Assembly (NCBI GenBank): GCA_031553005.1 | Contig: JAVBMA010000022.1 | Span: 34,706-98,705, forward strand | Direction of reading: 5' to 3' | DNA from: RGIG9379 sp031553005 | GTDB lineage: Bacteria > Bacteroidota > Bacteroidia > Bacteroidales > Paludibacteraceae | DNA: 64,000 nt | Shown here: piece after piece, positions 26,255 through 34,028 of the stretch | How positions within the stretch are numbered: the stretch's first letter is position 1 | Layout of the letters: each line of letters opens with the position of its first letter | The notes under the pieces: model-generated | Told to the model about the DNA's origin: nothing | Databases searched by the model: none | Seen by the model: the letters and a program-made list of their open reading frames with translations, nothing else | Translations under genes and position numbers: made by a program

Positions 26255-27331
26255 ATGTATGCCTATCTCAATTCAATCGCGCTGATATCCCCGCAGCAAA
26301 CATTCGACGGAAGTTTTCTGGAACATCCCTTGCATCATTCGCCGGAACCCTTCTTGATGAGCATCGAACCTTCCTATAAGGAATTTATCAATCCGGTGCA
26401 ATTGCGCCGCATGTCGCGTATCCTGAAAATGGGATTGGGAGCATCGCGTATCTGTATGAATAATCTGCCTGCGACGAAGGTTGATGCAATTGTTGTCGGG
26501 ACCGGCCTTGCCTGTATTTCCGATTTAGAAAAATTTCTATTATCGGTGCTCAATGAAAATGAACAAATGCTGTCGCCCATTCCGTTCATAAATTCCTCGC
26601 ATAATACCGTTGCCGCCCAGATATCAATGATGATGCAGGTCAAAGGCTACAATAATACCTATTGCCATCGCGGCTCTTCGTTCGAATACGCATTACAGGA
26701 TGCCCTTATGCTGTTGGCGGAGAGAGAGGCATCGAGTGTTTTAGTCGGAGGTATTGACGAATATTCGCGCCACTATTTCAATCTTTTCGGGCTTCTTGAT
26801 ATATGGAGGAAAGAACCGGTAGACAGTCTGGAGCTTTTTAAAAGCCCTTGTTCGCCAGGTACGATAGCCGGAGAAGGCGCCGGTTTTTTTATATTACAAA
26901 AAGAACCGTCAAAAGAGACATATGCAGAGTTAACCGCAGTCCACTCTTTCTTAGAGCCGGAGAGTACTTCGGAAGTAGAATCCGTTATTTCCGCTTTCCT
27001 TGCAAAGCATGAGTTGTCGATAGAGGATATCGGCATTATGATTCTGGGAAAAAATGGCGATTGCATTACAGACCCGGTTTATTCGGATATGGAAAAGGAT
27101 TTTATTTCCAGAAATACGGAAATAGTTTATTATAAGCATTTATGTGGCGAATATATGACTTCCACCTCTTTTGCCTTGTGGCTGGCTGCAAATATTTTAA
27201 AGAGAAAAGAGATTCCTTCTGCTGTCTCTTTCCGGAAAGGAAAAAATCAATCCTTTAAAAACATACTGATATACAATCATTACCGGAATATTAATCATTC
27301 GTTGATTTTGCTGAAAAACTTATATAGTTGA
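26255..27331 (+). CDS. Chain length factor-like ketosynthase, module 2
   Basis: A 358-residue Ketoacyl-synt_2-type protein, paralogue of the one at 15335. The nucleophile position reads YCHRGSSFEYALQDA: there is a Cys in the segment, but not at the KS position before the Gly-Ser turn, so condensing activity is unlikely. Shared blocks include VVGTGLACISDLEKFL (first copy ITATGLGCLSDTEKFL) and the C-terminal IYNHYRNINHSLILLKN. Confidence 0.88.
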   Translation: MYAYLNSIALISPQQTFDGSFLEHPLHHSPEPFLMSIEPSYKEFINPVQLRRMSRILKMGLGASRICMNNLPATKVDAIVVGTGLACISDLEKFLLSVLNENEQMLSPIPFINSSHNTVAAQISMMMQVKGYNNTYCHRGSSFEYALQDALMLLAEREASSVLVGGIDEYSRHYFNLFGLLDIWRKEPVDSLELFKSPCSPGTIAGEGAGFFILQKEPSKETYAELTAVHSFLEPESTSEVESVISAFLAKHELSIEDIGIMILGKNGDCITDPVYSDMEKDFISRNTEIVYYKHLCGEYMTSTSFALWLAANILKRKEIPSAVSFRKGKNQSFKNILIYNHYRNINHSLILLKNLYS

Positions 27332-27389
27332 AAGTTGAAAGTCGAAAAGTGAAAGTTGGTGAGGTGACTTCCGGTAGAAAATATAAAGC

Positions 27390-27761
27390 ATGCTGTTAAA
27401 TACATTTTTTGCGATTTCGGATGATATCAGGGAGATTTCTGCCGGGAACTATCACTTGTCCGTAAGGCTCAATCCTGAACATCCTGTTTATGAAGGACAC
27501 TTTCCGCATATTCCGGTTGTGCCCGGTGTCTGCACTATCCAGATGATAAAAGAGTGCATGGAGGTAATTACTAAAAAAACTTTGCAATATATATCTGTTT
27601 TAAATTGTAAATTTACAGCATTAATCGTACCTGCGGATATTCCCGAATTAGACATCGTTTTGTCTGTATCGGAAGAAGAAGGTACATATTTACTGAAAGC
27701 AACTGTCAAAAAAGAGGCTCGGACGTTTTTGACATTAAAGGCAAAATTAAAGCAAGAGTAA
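27390..27761 (+). CDS. 3-hydroxyacyl-ACP dehydratase-like hotdog protein (ApeI/FabZ-like)
   Basis: A 123-residue hotdog protein with EGHFPHIPVVPGVCTIQMIKE, the FabA/FabZ signature. The His is present, but the residue at the usual Glu/Asp position of FabZ is Gln (TIQMIKE). I recall Gln here as common in Bacteroidota members of this group, so the change may not mean inactivity. It would give the second dehydratase of the pathway. Confidence 0.82.
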   Translation: MLLNTFFAISDDIREISAGNYHLSVRLNPEHPVYEGHFPHIPVVPGVCTIQMIKECMEVITKKTLQYISVLNCKFTALIVPADIPELDIVLSVSEEEGTYLLKATVKKEARTFLTLKAKLKQE

Positions 27762-27769
27762 AACGGGGA

Positions 27770-28948
27770 ATGAATATTAGAGAAGATTTCAAGCAACTTA
27801 ACTGTTGTATACTGATTCCTACATATAACAACGAAAAGACCCTCAGGCAGGTTGTGGGCAATGCTTTGCATTATTGTGAAGACGTTTTTGTTATTAACGA
27901 CGGTTCGACCGACAATACACTGGAAATTCTCCAATCCATACCGGACATTCACATTATTTCCTACTCTAAAAATAAAGGGAAGGGCGGCGCCCTGAAAACA
28001 GGTATAAAAGCGGCTCTGAAAGCCGGGTTTTACTATGCCATTACCCTTGATTCCGATGGGCAACACTATGCCGAAGATATTCCCCTGTTTATCGATGCAA
28101 TAAAGGAAAATCCGGATAGCTTCATCGTCGGATGCCGGAATTTGAAACAGGAAAACATGCCCGGCAAGAATACTTTTGCCAATAAGTTTTCCAATTTCTG
28201 GTTTCGTTTGGAGACCGGAGTAGGCTTGACCGATACACAATGCGGCTTTCGCCTCTATCCGGTAAAAAGGTTGGAAAACATGCGCTTTTTTACCGGAAAA
28301 TATGAATTTGAACTGGAAGTACTGGTGCGTTCCGCTTGGAAAAATATACCGCTTATTCCCTTGCAGATTAAAGTTTACTATGCCCCCGATGATGAAAGGG
28401 TTTCTCATTTCAGGCCATTACGCGACTTTACCCGCATCAGTATTCTGAATACTTTCTTAGTCCTGGTTACTTTTCTTTGGGTAAAACCTTTTGCTTTTTT
28501 CCGGAGCCTTACAAAGGAAAATATAAAAGCCTTTTTTCGTAAAAATTTCACCGAATCGCCTGATAGCAATCTACGCCTCTCGTCAGCTGTCGGCTTTGGC
28601 GTTTTTATGGGAATTGTACCTGTTTGGGGTTACCAGATGATTATTGCATTTGCTTTAGCCCATTTTATGAAGCTGAATAAATGGATTGTCCTTGTGGCAT
28701 CAAACATCAGTATTCCTCCAATGATTCCTTTTATCCTTTTCGGTAGTTATGTAACCGGAGGTATTTTATTAGGAAACAATGTCCTGCCTCAATTCGATAC
28801 GATTTCTTTTGAAACGATACGGAATGACCTGTTGCAATATTTATTGGGAAGCGTTGTTTTTGCCTTTGTTTGCGGAATCATTGTCTGGCTGGTTTCCTTT
28901 CTGTTGCTATCCTTTTTCCGGAAGAAGAGAAACATTGCCGATATATAA
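27770..28948 (+). CDS. Family 2 glycosyltransferase fused to a DUF2062 membrane domain
   Basis: A 392-residue protein. Residues about 10-230 are a GT-A type GT2 domain of the dolichyl-phosphate mannose synthase kind (CILIPTYNNEKTL, VINDGSTDNT, TLDSDGQHYAED with the metal-binding DxD-like motif). From about 265 on there is a DUF2062 domain with three or four membrane helices (GFGVFMGIVPVWGYQMIIAF). The same fusion closes many flexirubin-type clusters. It may glycosylate a lipid carrier or the product; the acceptor is unknown. Confidence 0.85.
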   Translation: MNIREDFKQLNCCILIPTYNNEKTLRQVVGNALHYCEDVFVINDGSTDNTLEILQSIPDIHIISYSKNKGKGGALKTGIKAALKAGFYYAITLDSDGQHYAEDIPLFIDAIKENPDSFIVGCRNLKQENMPGKNTFANKFSNFWFRLETGVGLTDTQCGFRLYPVKRLENMRFFTGKYEFELEVLVRSAWKNIPLIPLQIKVYYAPDDERVSHFRPLRDFTRISILNTFLVLVTFLWVKPFAFFRSLTKENIKAFFRKNFTESPDSNLRLSSAVGFGVFMGIVPVWGYQMIIAFALAHFMKLNKWIVLVASNISIPPMIPFILFGSYVTGGILLGNNVLPQFDTISFETIRNDLLQYLLGSVVFAFVCGIIVWLVSFLLLSFFRKKRNIADI

Positions 28949-29183
28949 AAATGAAAATCCGGATTCTGAAGAAGAACTGTATATTCCTATTAAGCCAAAA
29001 TGATATTCCGGCTGTGCGATAATTCCTTTCCGTAACTTTTTCCTTTATTATATTGTTATATATAATGTGATTGTTAACCAGGCGTGTAGCGCTTGAATAT
29101 ATTGGGAGTATTTGCTTGATAATTATTATTTATTCTTCATTTTCATAGGAGGCTGTAATAATAAATATTAAACTTTCAGGCTT

Positions 29184-29213
29184 CTTGTCTTGTAACTAAT
29201 AACTCGTAACTAC
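29184..29213 (+). repeat. TTGTAACTAATAACTCGTAAC array before the LigD-like gene
   Basis: Units of CTTGTAACT and CTCGTAACT type end 3 bases before ATG 29217; the same family is found before 34029 and 63097. Confidence 0.75.
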
Positions 29214-29216
29214 CCT

Positions 29217-29702
29217 ATGAATAATTTATCTGCTTATAACGAAAAAAGAGACTTTAATCTCACTCCGGAACCCAAATCGCAGGGAAAAATAGAAAAAGAG
29301 AAACTGATTTTTGTTGTCCAGAAACATCAGGCATCGCATCTTCATTATGATTTCAGGCTGGAGTTTGACGGGGTTTTGAAAAGTTGGGCAGTACCTAAAG
29401 GCCCATCGATGAATCCTGCCGATAAGCGGCTCGCCATAATGGTGGAAGACCATCCGGTCGAATATGCCGAGTTTGAAGGAGAAATCCCCGAAGGAAATTA
29501 CGGAGCGGGAACAGTCGAAATTTGGGACTCCGGCACGTGGGAACCGGAGGCAAAACACAAAGATGTCGCAACAGCGTTAAAAAACGGTTTGCTTGAATTT
29601 ACTCTTGAAGGCAAAAAGCTAACGGGTAAATTTGCCCTTGCCCGCATGGAAAAATCCAAAACACCTAATAGCTGGCTTTTGATAAAAAGGCATGAGGGAT
29701 AG
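29217..29702 (+). CDS. Stand-alone LigD 3'-phosphoesterase domain protein
   Basis: A 161-residue protein matching the 3'-phosphoesterase (PE) domain of the bacterial NHEJ ligase LigD: HYDFRLEFDGVLKSWAVPKG, the metal/catalytic His in VEDHPVEYAEFEGEIPEG, and NYGAGTVEIWDSGTW. The ligase and polymerase domains are absent and no Ku gene is in the window. PE domains trim 3'-phosphates or 3'-ribonucleotides at DNA ends. It is a single gene, so its role may be general DNA-end cleaning. Confidence 0.9.
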   Translation: MNNLSAYNEKRDFNLTPEPKSQGKIEKEKLIFVVQKHQASHLHYDFRLEFDGVLKSWAVPKGPSMNPADKRLAIMVEDHPVEYAEFEGEIPEGNYGAGTVEIWDSGTWEPEAKHKDVATALKNGLLEFTLEGKKLTGKFALARMEKSKTPNSWLLIKRHEG

Positions 29703-29704
29703 AT

Positions 29705-29839
29705 GCTTATCAATATTACCCCTATAAACACAAAGGAACGAAGAACACAAAGGAAATAAATACAACTTAGTGTCCTAAGGGCGACTTTGTGTTTATAAAA
29801 TTATTGACGTTGGCATCAGTGGTAATATTGCGGATAAGC
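29705..29839. repeat. MITE-like element, copy 4
   Basis: It begins 2 bases after the LigD-like stop. The left end GCTTATCAATATTACC is mirrored by GGTAATATTGCGGATAAGC. Inside, ATAAACACAAAGG is mirrored by CTTTGTGTTTAT, as in copy 2. Confidence 0.8.
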
Positions 29840-29941
29840 GTTAATTAAACAAAAGTTCGAAGTCAAATAAAATTCAAAAAAACAGAAATTCCTTTCACCT
29901 TTGACTCCGTCGATTTAGCAATTCCCTTTTCAATTTTCACC

Positions 29942-30005
29942 TTTTCCCCTATATAAAAAAAGAGCCGGTTGTTTTCAACCGGCTCTTTTTTTATATAGGG
30001 GAAAA
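29942..30005. terminator. Perfect 30-bp stem terminator after pckG
   Basis: Both arms are 30 bp with a TTTT loop and no mismatch; the core is GAGCCGGTTG/CAACCGGCTC with A7/T7 tails. It abuts the pckG stop codon (minus strand) and would terminate in both directions. Confidence 0.92.
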
Positions 30006-31802
30006 TTACATTCCAAGTCTCTTTTTGAAAGCATCCAATTCAGCTCTCAATTCTTTTGGAAGATGGCTTCCGAAACGAGCGTAGTGTTCTTCGATAAGAG
30101 CAACTTCGTCTTTCCATTCTTCCGGATTTACTGCCAATACTTTTTCCATTGTTTCGTCAGTAACGTCTTTCAAACCATCAATGTTGATTTGTCCTTTAGC
30201 AGGAACTTTACCGATAACAGTATCTATTGTTTGACCTTCGTTGTTGCAACGGTTGAAGATATAAGCCAATACGCGGCTGTTGTCTCCGTATCCCGGCCAC
30301 AAGAATTTGCCATTGTCTTTGCGGAACCAGTTAACGAAGAAAATCTTCGGTAATTTGTCAGCAGAAGTTTTTTGACCGATGTTAATCCAGTGTTGGAAAT
30401 AGTCGCCCATGTTGTATCCGCAGAATGGCAACATCGCGAATGGGTCGCGGCGTACACCTGCTTTCAAACCGATAGCGGCAGCAGTTACTTCCGAACCTAC
30501 GATAGAACCCATGTAAACACCGTGGTTCCAGTTGTTTGATTCGTGAATCAAAGGCACGGTAGAAGGACGGCGTCCACCGAACAAGATAGCCGAGATAGGC
30601 ACACCTGCAGGGTCTTCCCAATTAGGGTCGATAGCCGGACATTGGTATGCCGGAGCTGCGAAACGTGAGTTCGGGTGAGCGCAAGGTTCGCCTGATGCCG
30701 GGTCGTATACGTTATTTTTCCAGTCGATAGTTCCGGCCGGACAGTCATATCCGATTCCTTCCCACCAAACATCTCCGTCAGGAGTTAAACCTACGTTAGT
30801 AAAGATTGTGTTTGCTTTACAGCTTAACAATGCGTTAGGGTTGCTTTCCATTGAAGTGAAAGGTGCAACACCGAAGAAACCTGCTTCAGGGTTGATTGCA
30901 TATAAACGTCCGTCAGCACCGTATTTCATCCATGCGATATCATCACCTACAGTTTCAACTTTCCATCCCGGAATAGTTGGGATTAACATTGCGAGGTTTG
31001 TTTTTCCGCAAGCAGAAGGGAATGCAGCGGCAACATATTTCTTTTCACCTTTAGGATTAGTAAGTCCTAAGATTAACATGTGTTCAGCCAACCAGCCTTC
31101 TTCTTTTGCCATAGCGCTGGCAATACGCAATGCCAAACATTTCTTACCTAACAAAGCGTTACCGCCGTAACCTGAACCGAAAGACCAGATTTCGCGGGTT
31201 TCAGGGAAGTGAGTGATATATTTTTCTTCAATCGGAGCACAAGGCCAGTTCGAGTCTTTTTCTCCTGCTGCCAATGGTTTTCCTACAGAGTGGACACATG
31301 GAACAAATTCTCCGTTTTCTCCTATCACGTCCAATACGGCTTTACCCATACGAGTCATGATTTTCATAGAAGTAACAACGTAAGGAGAGTCGGTAAGCTC
31401 AACACCGATGTGTGCAATTTTAGAACCAAGAGGTCCCATGCTGAATGGAATTACGTACATAGTACGGCCTTTCATACAACCTTTGTATTTTGCAAGCAAT
31501 GTTTGTTTCATCTCTTTCGGATCTGCCCAGTTGTTAGTCGGACCTGCATCTTCTTCTTTTTCAGAACAGATGAAAGTACGGTTTTCTACACGAGCAACGT
31601 CACTTGGGTCTGATTGAAAATAGTATGAGTTAGGGCGTTTTGCTTCGTTCAATTTACGAGCCATTCCGCTTTTAACCATTTCGTCCATCAGACGAGCGTA
31701 TTCTTCTTCAGAACCATCGCAAAGGTAAACATTGTCCGGTTGGCAAATTTCTGCCCACTCTTTTACCCATGCATTCAATTTTGCATTTTTTGTGTTAATC
31801 AT
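30006..31802 (-). CDS. pckG: GTP-dependent phosphoenolpyruvate carboxykinase
   Basis: A 598-residue enzyme converting oxaloacetate and GTP to PEP, CO2 and GDP, or the reverse. The P-loop AAFPSACGKTNLAML is the GTP-type PSACGKTN signature, not the ATP-type GLSGTGKTT. The KETNNWADPKEMK-like segment, SFGSGYGGNALLGKKCLALR and the C-terminal FRKDNGKFLWPGYGDNSRVL all fit the GTP family, whose usual length is about 600. In Bacteroidota this enzyme often runs in the carboxylating direction toward succinate; the sequence does not show direction. Confidence 0.95.
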   Translation of the reverse strand: MINTKNAKLNAWVKEWAEICQPDNVYLCDGSEEEYARLMDEMVKSGMARKLNEAKRPNSYYFQSDPSDVARVENRTFICSEKEEDAGPTNNWADPKEMKQTLLAKYKGCMKGRTMYVIPFSMGPLGSKIAHIGVELTDSPYVVTSMKIMTRMGKAVLDVIGENGEFVPCVHSVGKPLAAGEKDSNWPCAPIEEKYITHFPETREIWSFGSGYGGNALLGKKCLALRIASAMAKEEGWLAEHMLILGLTNPKGEKKYVAAAFPSACGKTNLAMLIPTIPGWKVETVGDDIAWMKYGADGRLYAINPEAGFFGVAPFTSMESNPNALLSCKANTIFTNVGLTPDGDVWWEGIGYDCPAGTIDWKNNVYDPASGEPCAHPNSRFAAPAYQCPAIDPNWEDPAGVPISAILFGGRRPSTVPLIHESNNWNHGVYMGSIVGSEVTAAAIGLKAGVRRDPFAMLPFCGYNMGDYFQHWINIGQKTSADKLPKIFFVNWFRKDNGKFLWPGYGDNSRVLAYIFNRCNNEGQTIDTVIGKVPAKGQINIDGLKDVTDETMEKVLAVNPEEWKDEVALIEEHYARFGSHLPKELRAELDAFKKRLGM

Positions 31803-31901
31803 AAAAATAATTGTTTTTATATCGAAATCTATTATCTCTCAAAAGTTAAGAGGTTGATATAGGCGTTTATCGGAAAGAAAATCCTACATTCCCAAACCCC
31901 G

Positions 31902-31909
31902 CAAAGATA
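31902..31909 (-). promoter_or_regulatory. Probable pckG promoter -7 element
   Basis: On the minus strand this reads TATCTTTG, a full match to TAnnTTTG, about 100 bases upstream of the pckG start. Confidence 0.6.
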
Positions 31910-32142
31910 GAAATTAATTGCGAATTATTGCGTATCAAATCTGAAATTTTTATAAGTTGAAAATTGACAGTTGAGAGTTGAAAATTGAAGGATTTTGGGA
32001 AAGAAGGTTGAGAAAGTGTTTTTTTTGTTTGATGATAAAGAGGGAAGGAGGAGTTGAAAATATTTTAGAGTAAATTTTGTAAAATATTGGATTTTAAATC
32101 GTTGTCTTGTTGCTTTTATGGGAATGGCTCATAAGTTATTTA

Positions 32143-32495
32143 GATATTTATTCACTACTGACCGACTAATTTTTTTATGTACTCATAACTCCGATAGGAG
32201 TTCAATTTTAATAACCTCGTGCAAACGAAGTTAGGCTACTCTCATATCCGACCCCGTAGTGGGTCGTACATCCTTAGTTTAGTTGAACCCACTTCGGGGT
32301 TCAGGTGGCAGGGCTACTCTTTAGCCCCGAGCTGCACTTCGTTTGCACGGGGTTATTAAAATCTGTCTCCTACGGAGACTTTGTTTGATTTTCAAAATGC
32401 ACCTCTTGTTTTATTCTAAAACTCTCAATTACCCATGAAATATAGACTTTTATCTGAAATATTTATTTTTCTCGGTTAGTAGTGATATTTATTCA
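32143..32495. repeat. Nested-palindrome element between pckG and the pheA leader
   Basis: The outer ends TATTCACTACTGACCG and CGGTTAGTAGTGATAT are inverse. Inside, a 27-bp inverted repeat with one mismatch lies at 32205-32231 and 32336-32362 (core CGTGCAAACGAAGT), with smaller palindromes ACTCCGATAGGAGT and TCTCCTACGGAGA. No coding capacity. Flanking 31803-32142 has only an array of TTGAAAATTGACAGTTGAGAG type at 31957-31990. Confidence 0.7.
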
Positions 32496-32672
32496 AGATT
32501 ACAAATTGTAATATCCGATGTTAAATAAAAATCATTGGAGGAAAATTTTTATGAACATATAATTTGAAAGTTCTTGAGATTTGAATGTAACATTTGATTT
32601 ACCCTCATCCCTTTTACACATCGCGATTTATTTCTGTTACTAAAAAATAATTTTGAAATTCTTAAAAAAAAA

Positions 32673-32702
32673 TTGCAGTATTCGAAATAACCGCTATATT
32701 TG
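32673..32702 (+). promoter_or_regulatory. Promoter of the aromatic amino acid operon
   Basis: TATATTTG at 32695-32702 is a perfect TAnnTTTG, with TTG at 32673-32675 at the normal 19-base spacing for a -33 box. It lies 20 bases before the first leader peptide. Confidence 0.8.
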
Positions 32703-32721
32703 CACCATCAAAATCAAGAAA

Positions 32722-32775
32722 ATGAAACGCAATAGCTTTACATATTTTTATTACTACTTTTACTTTAAACAGTGA
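32722..32775 (+). CDS. Leader peptide 1, Phe/Tyr-rich (attenuator)
   Basis: A 17-residue frame, MKRNSFTYFYYYFYFKQ, in which 9 residues are Phe or Tyr, eight of them consecutive. It lies between a good promoter and a terminator hairpin, upstream of pheA-tyrA. Ribosome stalling at these codons when Phe-tRNA or Tyr-tRNA is scarce would let the antiterminator form. It is far too short for automatic gene calling. Confidence 0.88.
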   Translation: MKRNSFTYFYYYFYFKQ

Positions 32776-32777
32776 GA

Positions 32778-32860
32778 GCAGGATTTTGATGTTTGAAATG
32801 AAAGAGAATAACTCAAATTAAATACAAAAAGTCCTGCAAGAAAATGCGGGACTTTTCTTT
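32778..32860 (+). promoter_or_regulatory. Attenuator 1: antiterminator and terminator
   Basis: The terminator stem is AAAAGTCCTGCA (32827-32838) with TGCGGGACTTTT (32845-32856), one G-U pair, then T-rich. GCAGGATTTT at 32778-32787, right after the leader stop, can pair with the 5' arm of the terminator and so prevent it. Confidence 0.85.
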
Positions 32861-32873
32861 TTATAACGACAAA

Positions 32874-32939
32874 ATGAATACAATAAATACTTCCGGCCGA
32901 TTTTTTTATTACTTCTATTTTTACTTTATGAGATCATAA
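32874..32939 (+). CDS. Leader peptide 2, Phe/Tyr-rich (attenuator)
   Basis: A 21-residue frame, MNTINTSGRFFYYFYFYFMR plus Ser, with nine consecutive Phe/Tyr codons (5 Phe, 4 Tyr). It starts 18 bases after the first terminator stem and is followed by its own terminator. Confidence 0.88.
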   Translation: MNTINTSGRFFYYFYFYFMRS

Positions 32940-33010
32940 GGCGGGATGGTTTATTGTGTTTAAAGAGAGTACAGAAATATAAAATCCCGCCGGAAAAGGT
33001 GGGATTTTTT
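32940..33010 (+). promoter_or_regulatory. Attenuator 2: antiterminator and terminator
   Basis: The terminator stem AAATCCCGCC (32982-32991) pairs with GGTGGGATTT (32998-33007), with a T-run to 33010. GGCGGGAT at 32940-32947, beginning right after the leader stop, is complementary to ATCCCGCC of the 5' arm. pheA starts 38 bases downstream. Confidence 0.85.
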
Positions 33011-33047
33011 GGTTTAAAGCGGAAACAACAGATAAAAAATAAGAAAA

Positions 33048-33890
33048 ATGAAAAAAGTAGCCATTCAAGGTATAGCCGGTTCCTTTCATGACATTGCAGC
33101 CCGGGAATATTTCAACGATCAAGAGATAGAGATTGTTCCCTGTGCAACATTCAAAGATGTTTTCTCAACCATACGGAAGGACAATTCGATTATAGGCGCG
33201 CTTGCCATTGAAAATACAATTGCCGGAAGCTTGCTTCAAAACCACAATATGCTTAAAGAGAGCGGCCTGAAAATAGCCGGGGAGCATAAATTGCGGATCA
33301 AGCATAACATTGTCGGGTTGCCCGGACAAAAACTGGCTGATGTGAAAGAAGTTCACTCTCATCCCATCGCACTGATGCAATGTGGTGATTTTCTTGAACA
33401 AAACAGGCATATCAAAGCTATTGAAAGTGATGATACCGCATCGAGTGCCAAACGCGTAAGCGAAGAAAAGATAAAAGATAAAGCCGCTATTTGCGGTGAC
33501 CTCGCCGCTGAAATTTACGGATTGGAAGTCCTTGCAAAAGGAATCGAAACCAACAAGAAGAATTTTACCCGTTTCCTGATAATCGCCGACCCTTGGCTGA
33601 CAGAAGATATGAATAAAGGTAAAAGATTGAATAAATCCTCCCTCGTTTTCACTCTTCCTCACGAAGAAGGCAGCCTTGCCAAAGTGCTTTCCATTCTCTC
33701 TTATTATAATATGAGCCTTACAAAAATCCAATCGCTTCCGATTATCGGGCGTGAATGGGAGTATCAGTTTTACATAAACCTGCAATTCGAACAATACCTC
33801 AGGTATAAGCAGGCACTGGATGCTATTATTCCGCTAACAAAGGATTTGCAGATTCTTGGCGAATATGAAGAAGGAAGACAGACGGTTTGA
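33048..33890 (+). CDS. pheA: Prephenate dehydratase with ACT domain
   Basis: A 280-residue monofunctional enzyme turning prephenate into phenylpyruvate. The catalytic domain ends with the TRF motif in KKNFTRFLIIADPW. The C-terminal ACT domain (about residues 195-270, SSLVFTLPHEEGSLAKVLSI) has KIQSLPI where the Phe-binding ESRP motif lies in most PheA, so feedback control may differ. No chorismate mutase part is attached; that activity is fused to the DAHP synthase downstream. First gene of the operon behind the double attenuator. Confidence 0.95.
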   Translation: MKKVAIQGIAGSFHDIAAREYFNDQEIEIVPCATFKDVFSTIRKDNSIIGALAIENTIAGSLLQNHNMLKESGLKIAGEHKLRIKHNIVGLPGQKLADVKEVHSHPIALMQCGDFLEQNRHIKAIESDDTASSAKRVSEEKIKDKAAICGDLAAEIYGLEVLAKGIETNKKNFTRFLIIADPWLTEDMNKGKRLNKSSLVFTLPHEEGSLAKVLSILSYYNMSLTKIQSLPIIGREWEYQFYINLQFEQYLRYKQALDAIIPLTKDLQILGEYEEGRQTV

Positions 33891-33896
33891 GGGAGG

Positions 33897-34020
33897 AGAA
33901 CCAGGAATCAAGAACCAAGAGTCAAGAACCAGGAGCCTGGGTTTTTTCATTCTTCCGTTTACTTGTCTATTCGCCAACTTGTCCATTTTCTCGTAACTTG
34001 TAACTTAATAACTCGTAACT
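33897..34020 (+). repeat. Two adjacent short-repeat arrays before the aminotransferase gene
   Basis: First a purine-rich array of AATCAAGAACCAAGAGTC type (33905-33938), then a pyrimidine-rich array of TTTACTTGTCTATTCGCC type followed by CTCGTAACTTGTAACTT units (33956-34020), ending 8 bases before ATG 34029. Confidence 0.8.
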
Positions 34021-34028
34021 AAAAAAAT

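Noticed and set aside
27488..28408. 306-residue minus-strand frame opposite the dehydratase and GT2 genes
   Set aside because: Antisense to two well-supported genes and without any family motif.
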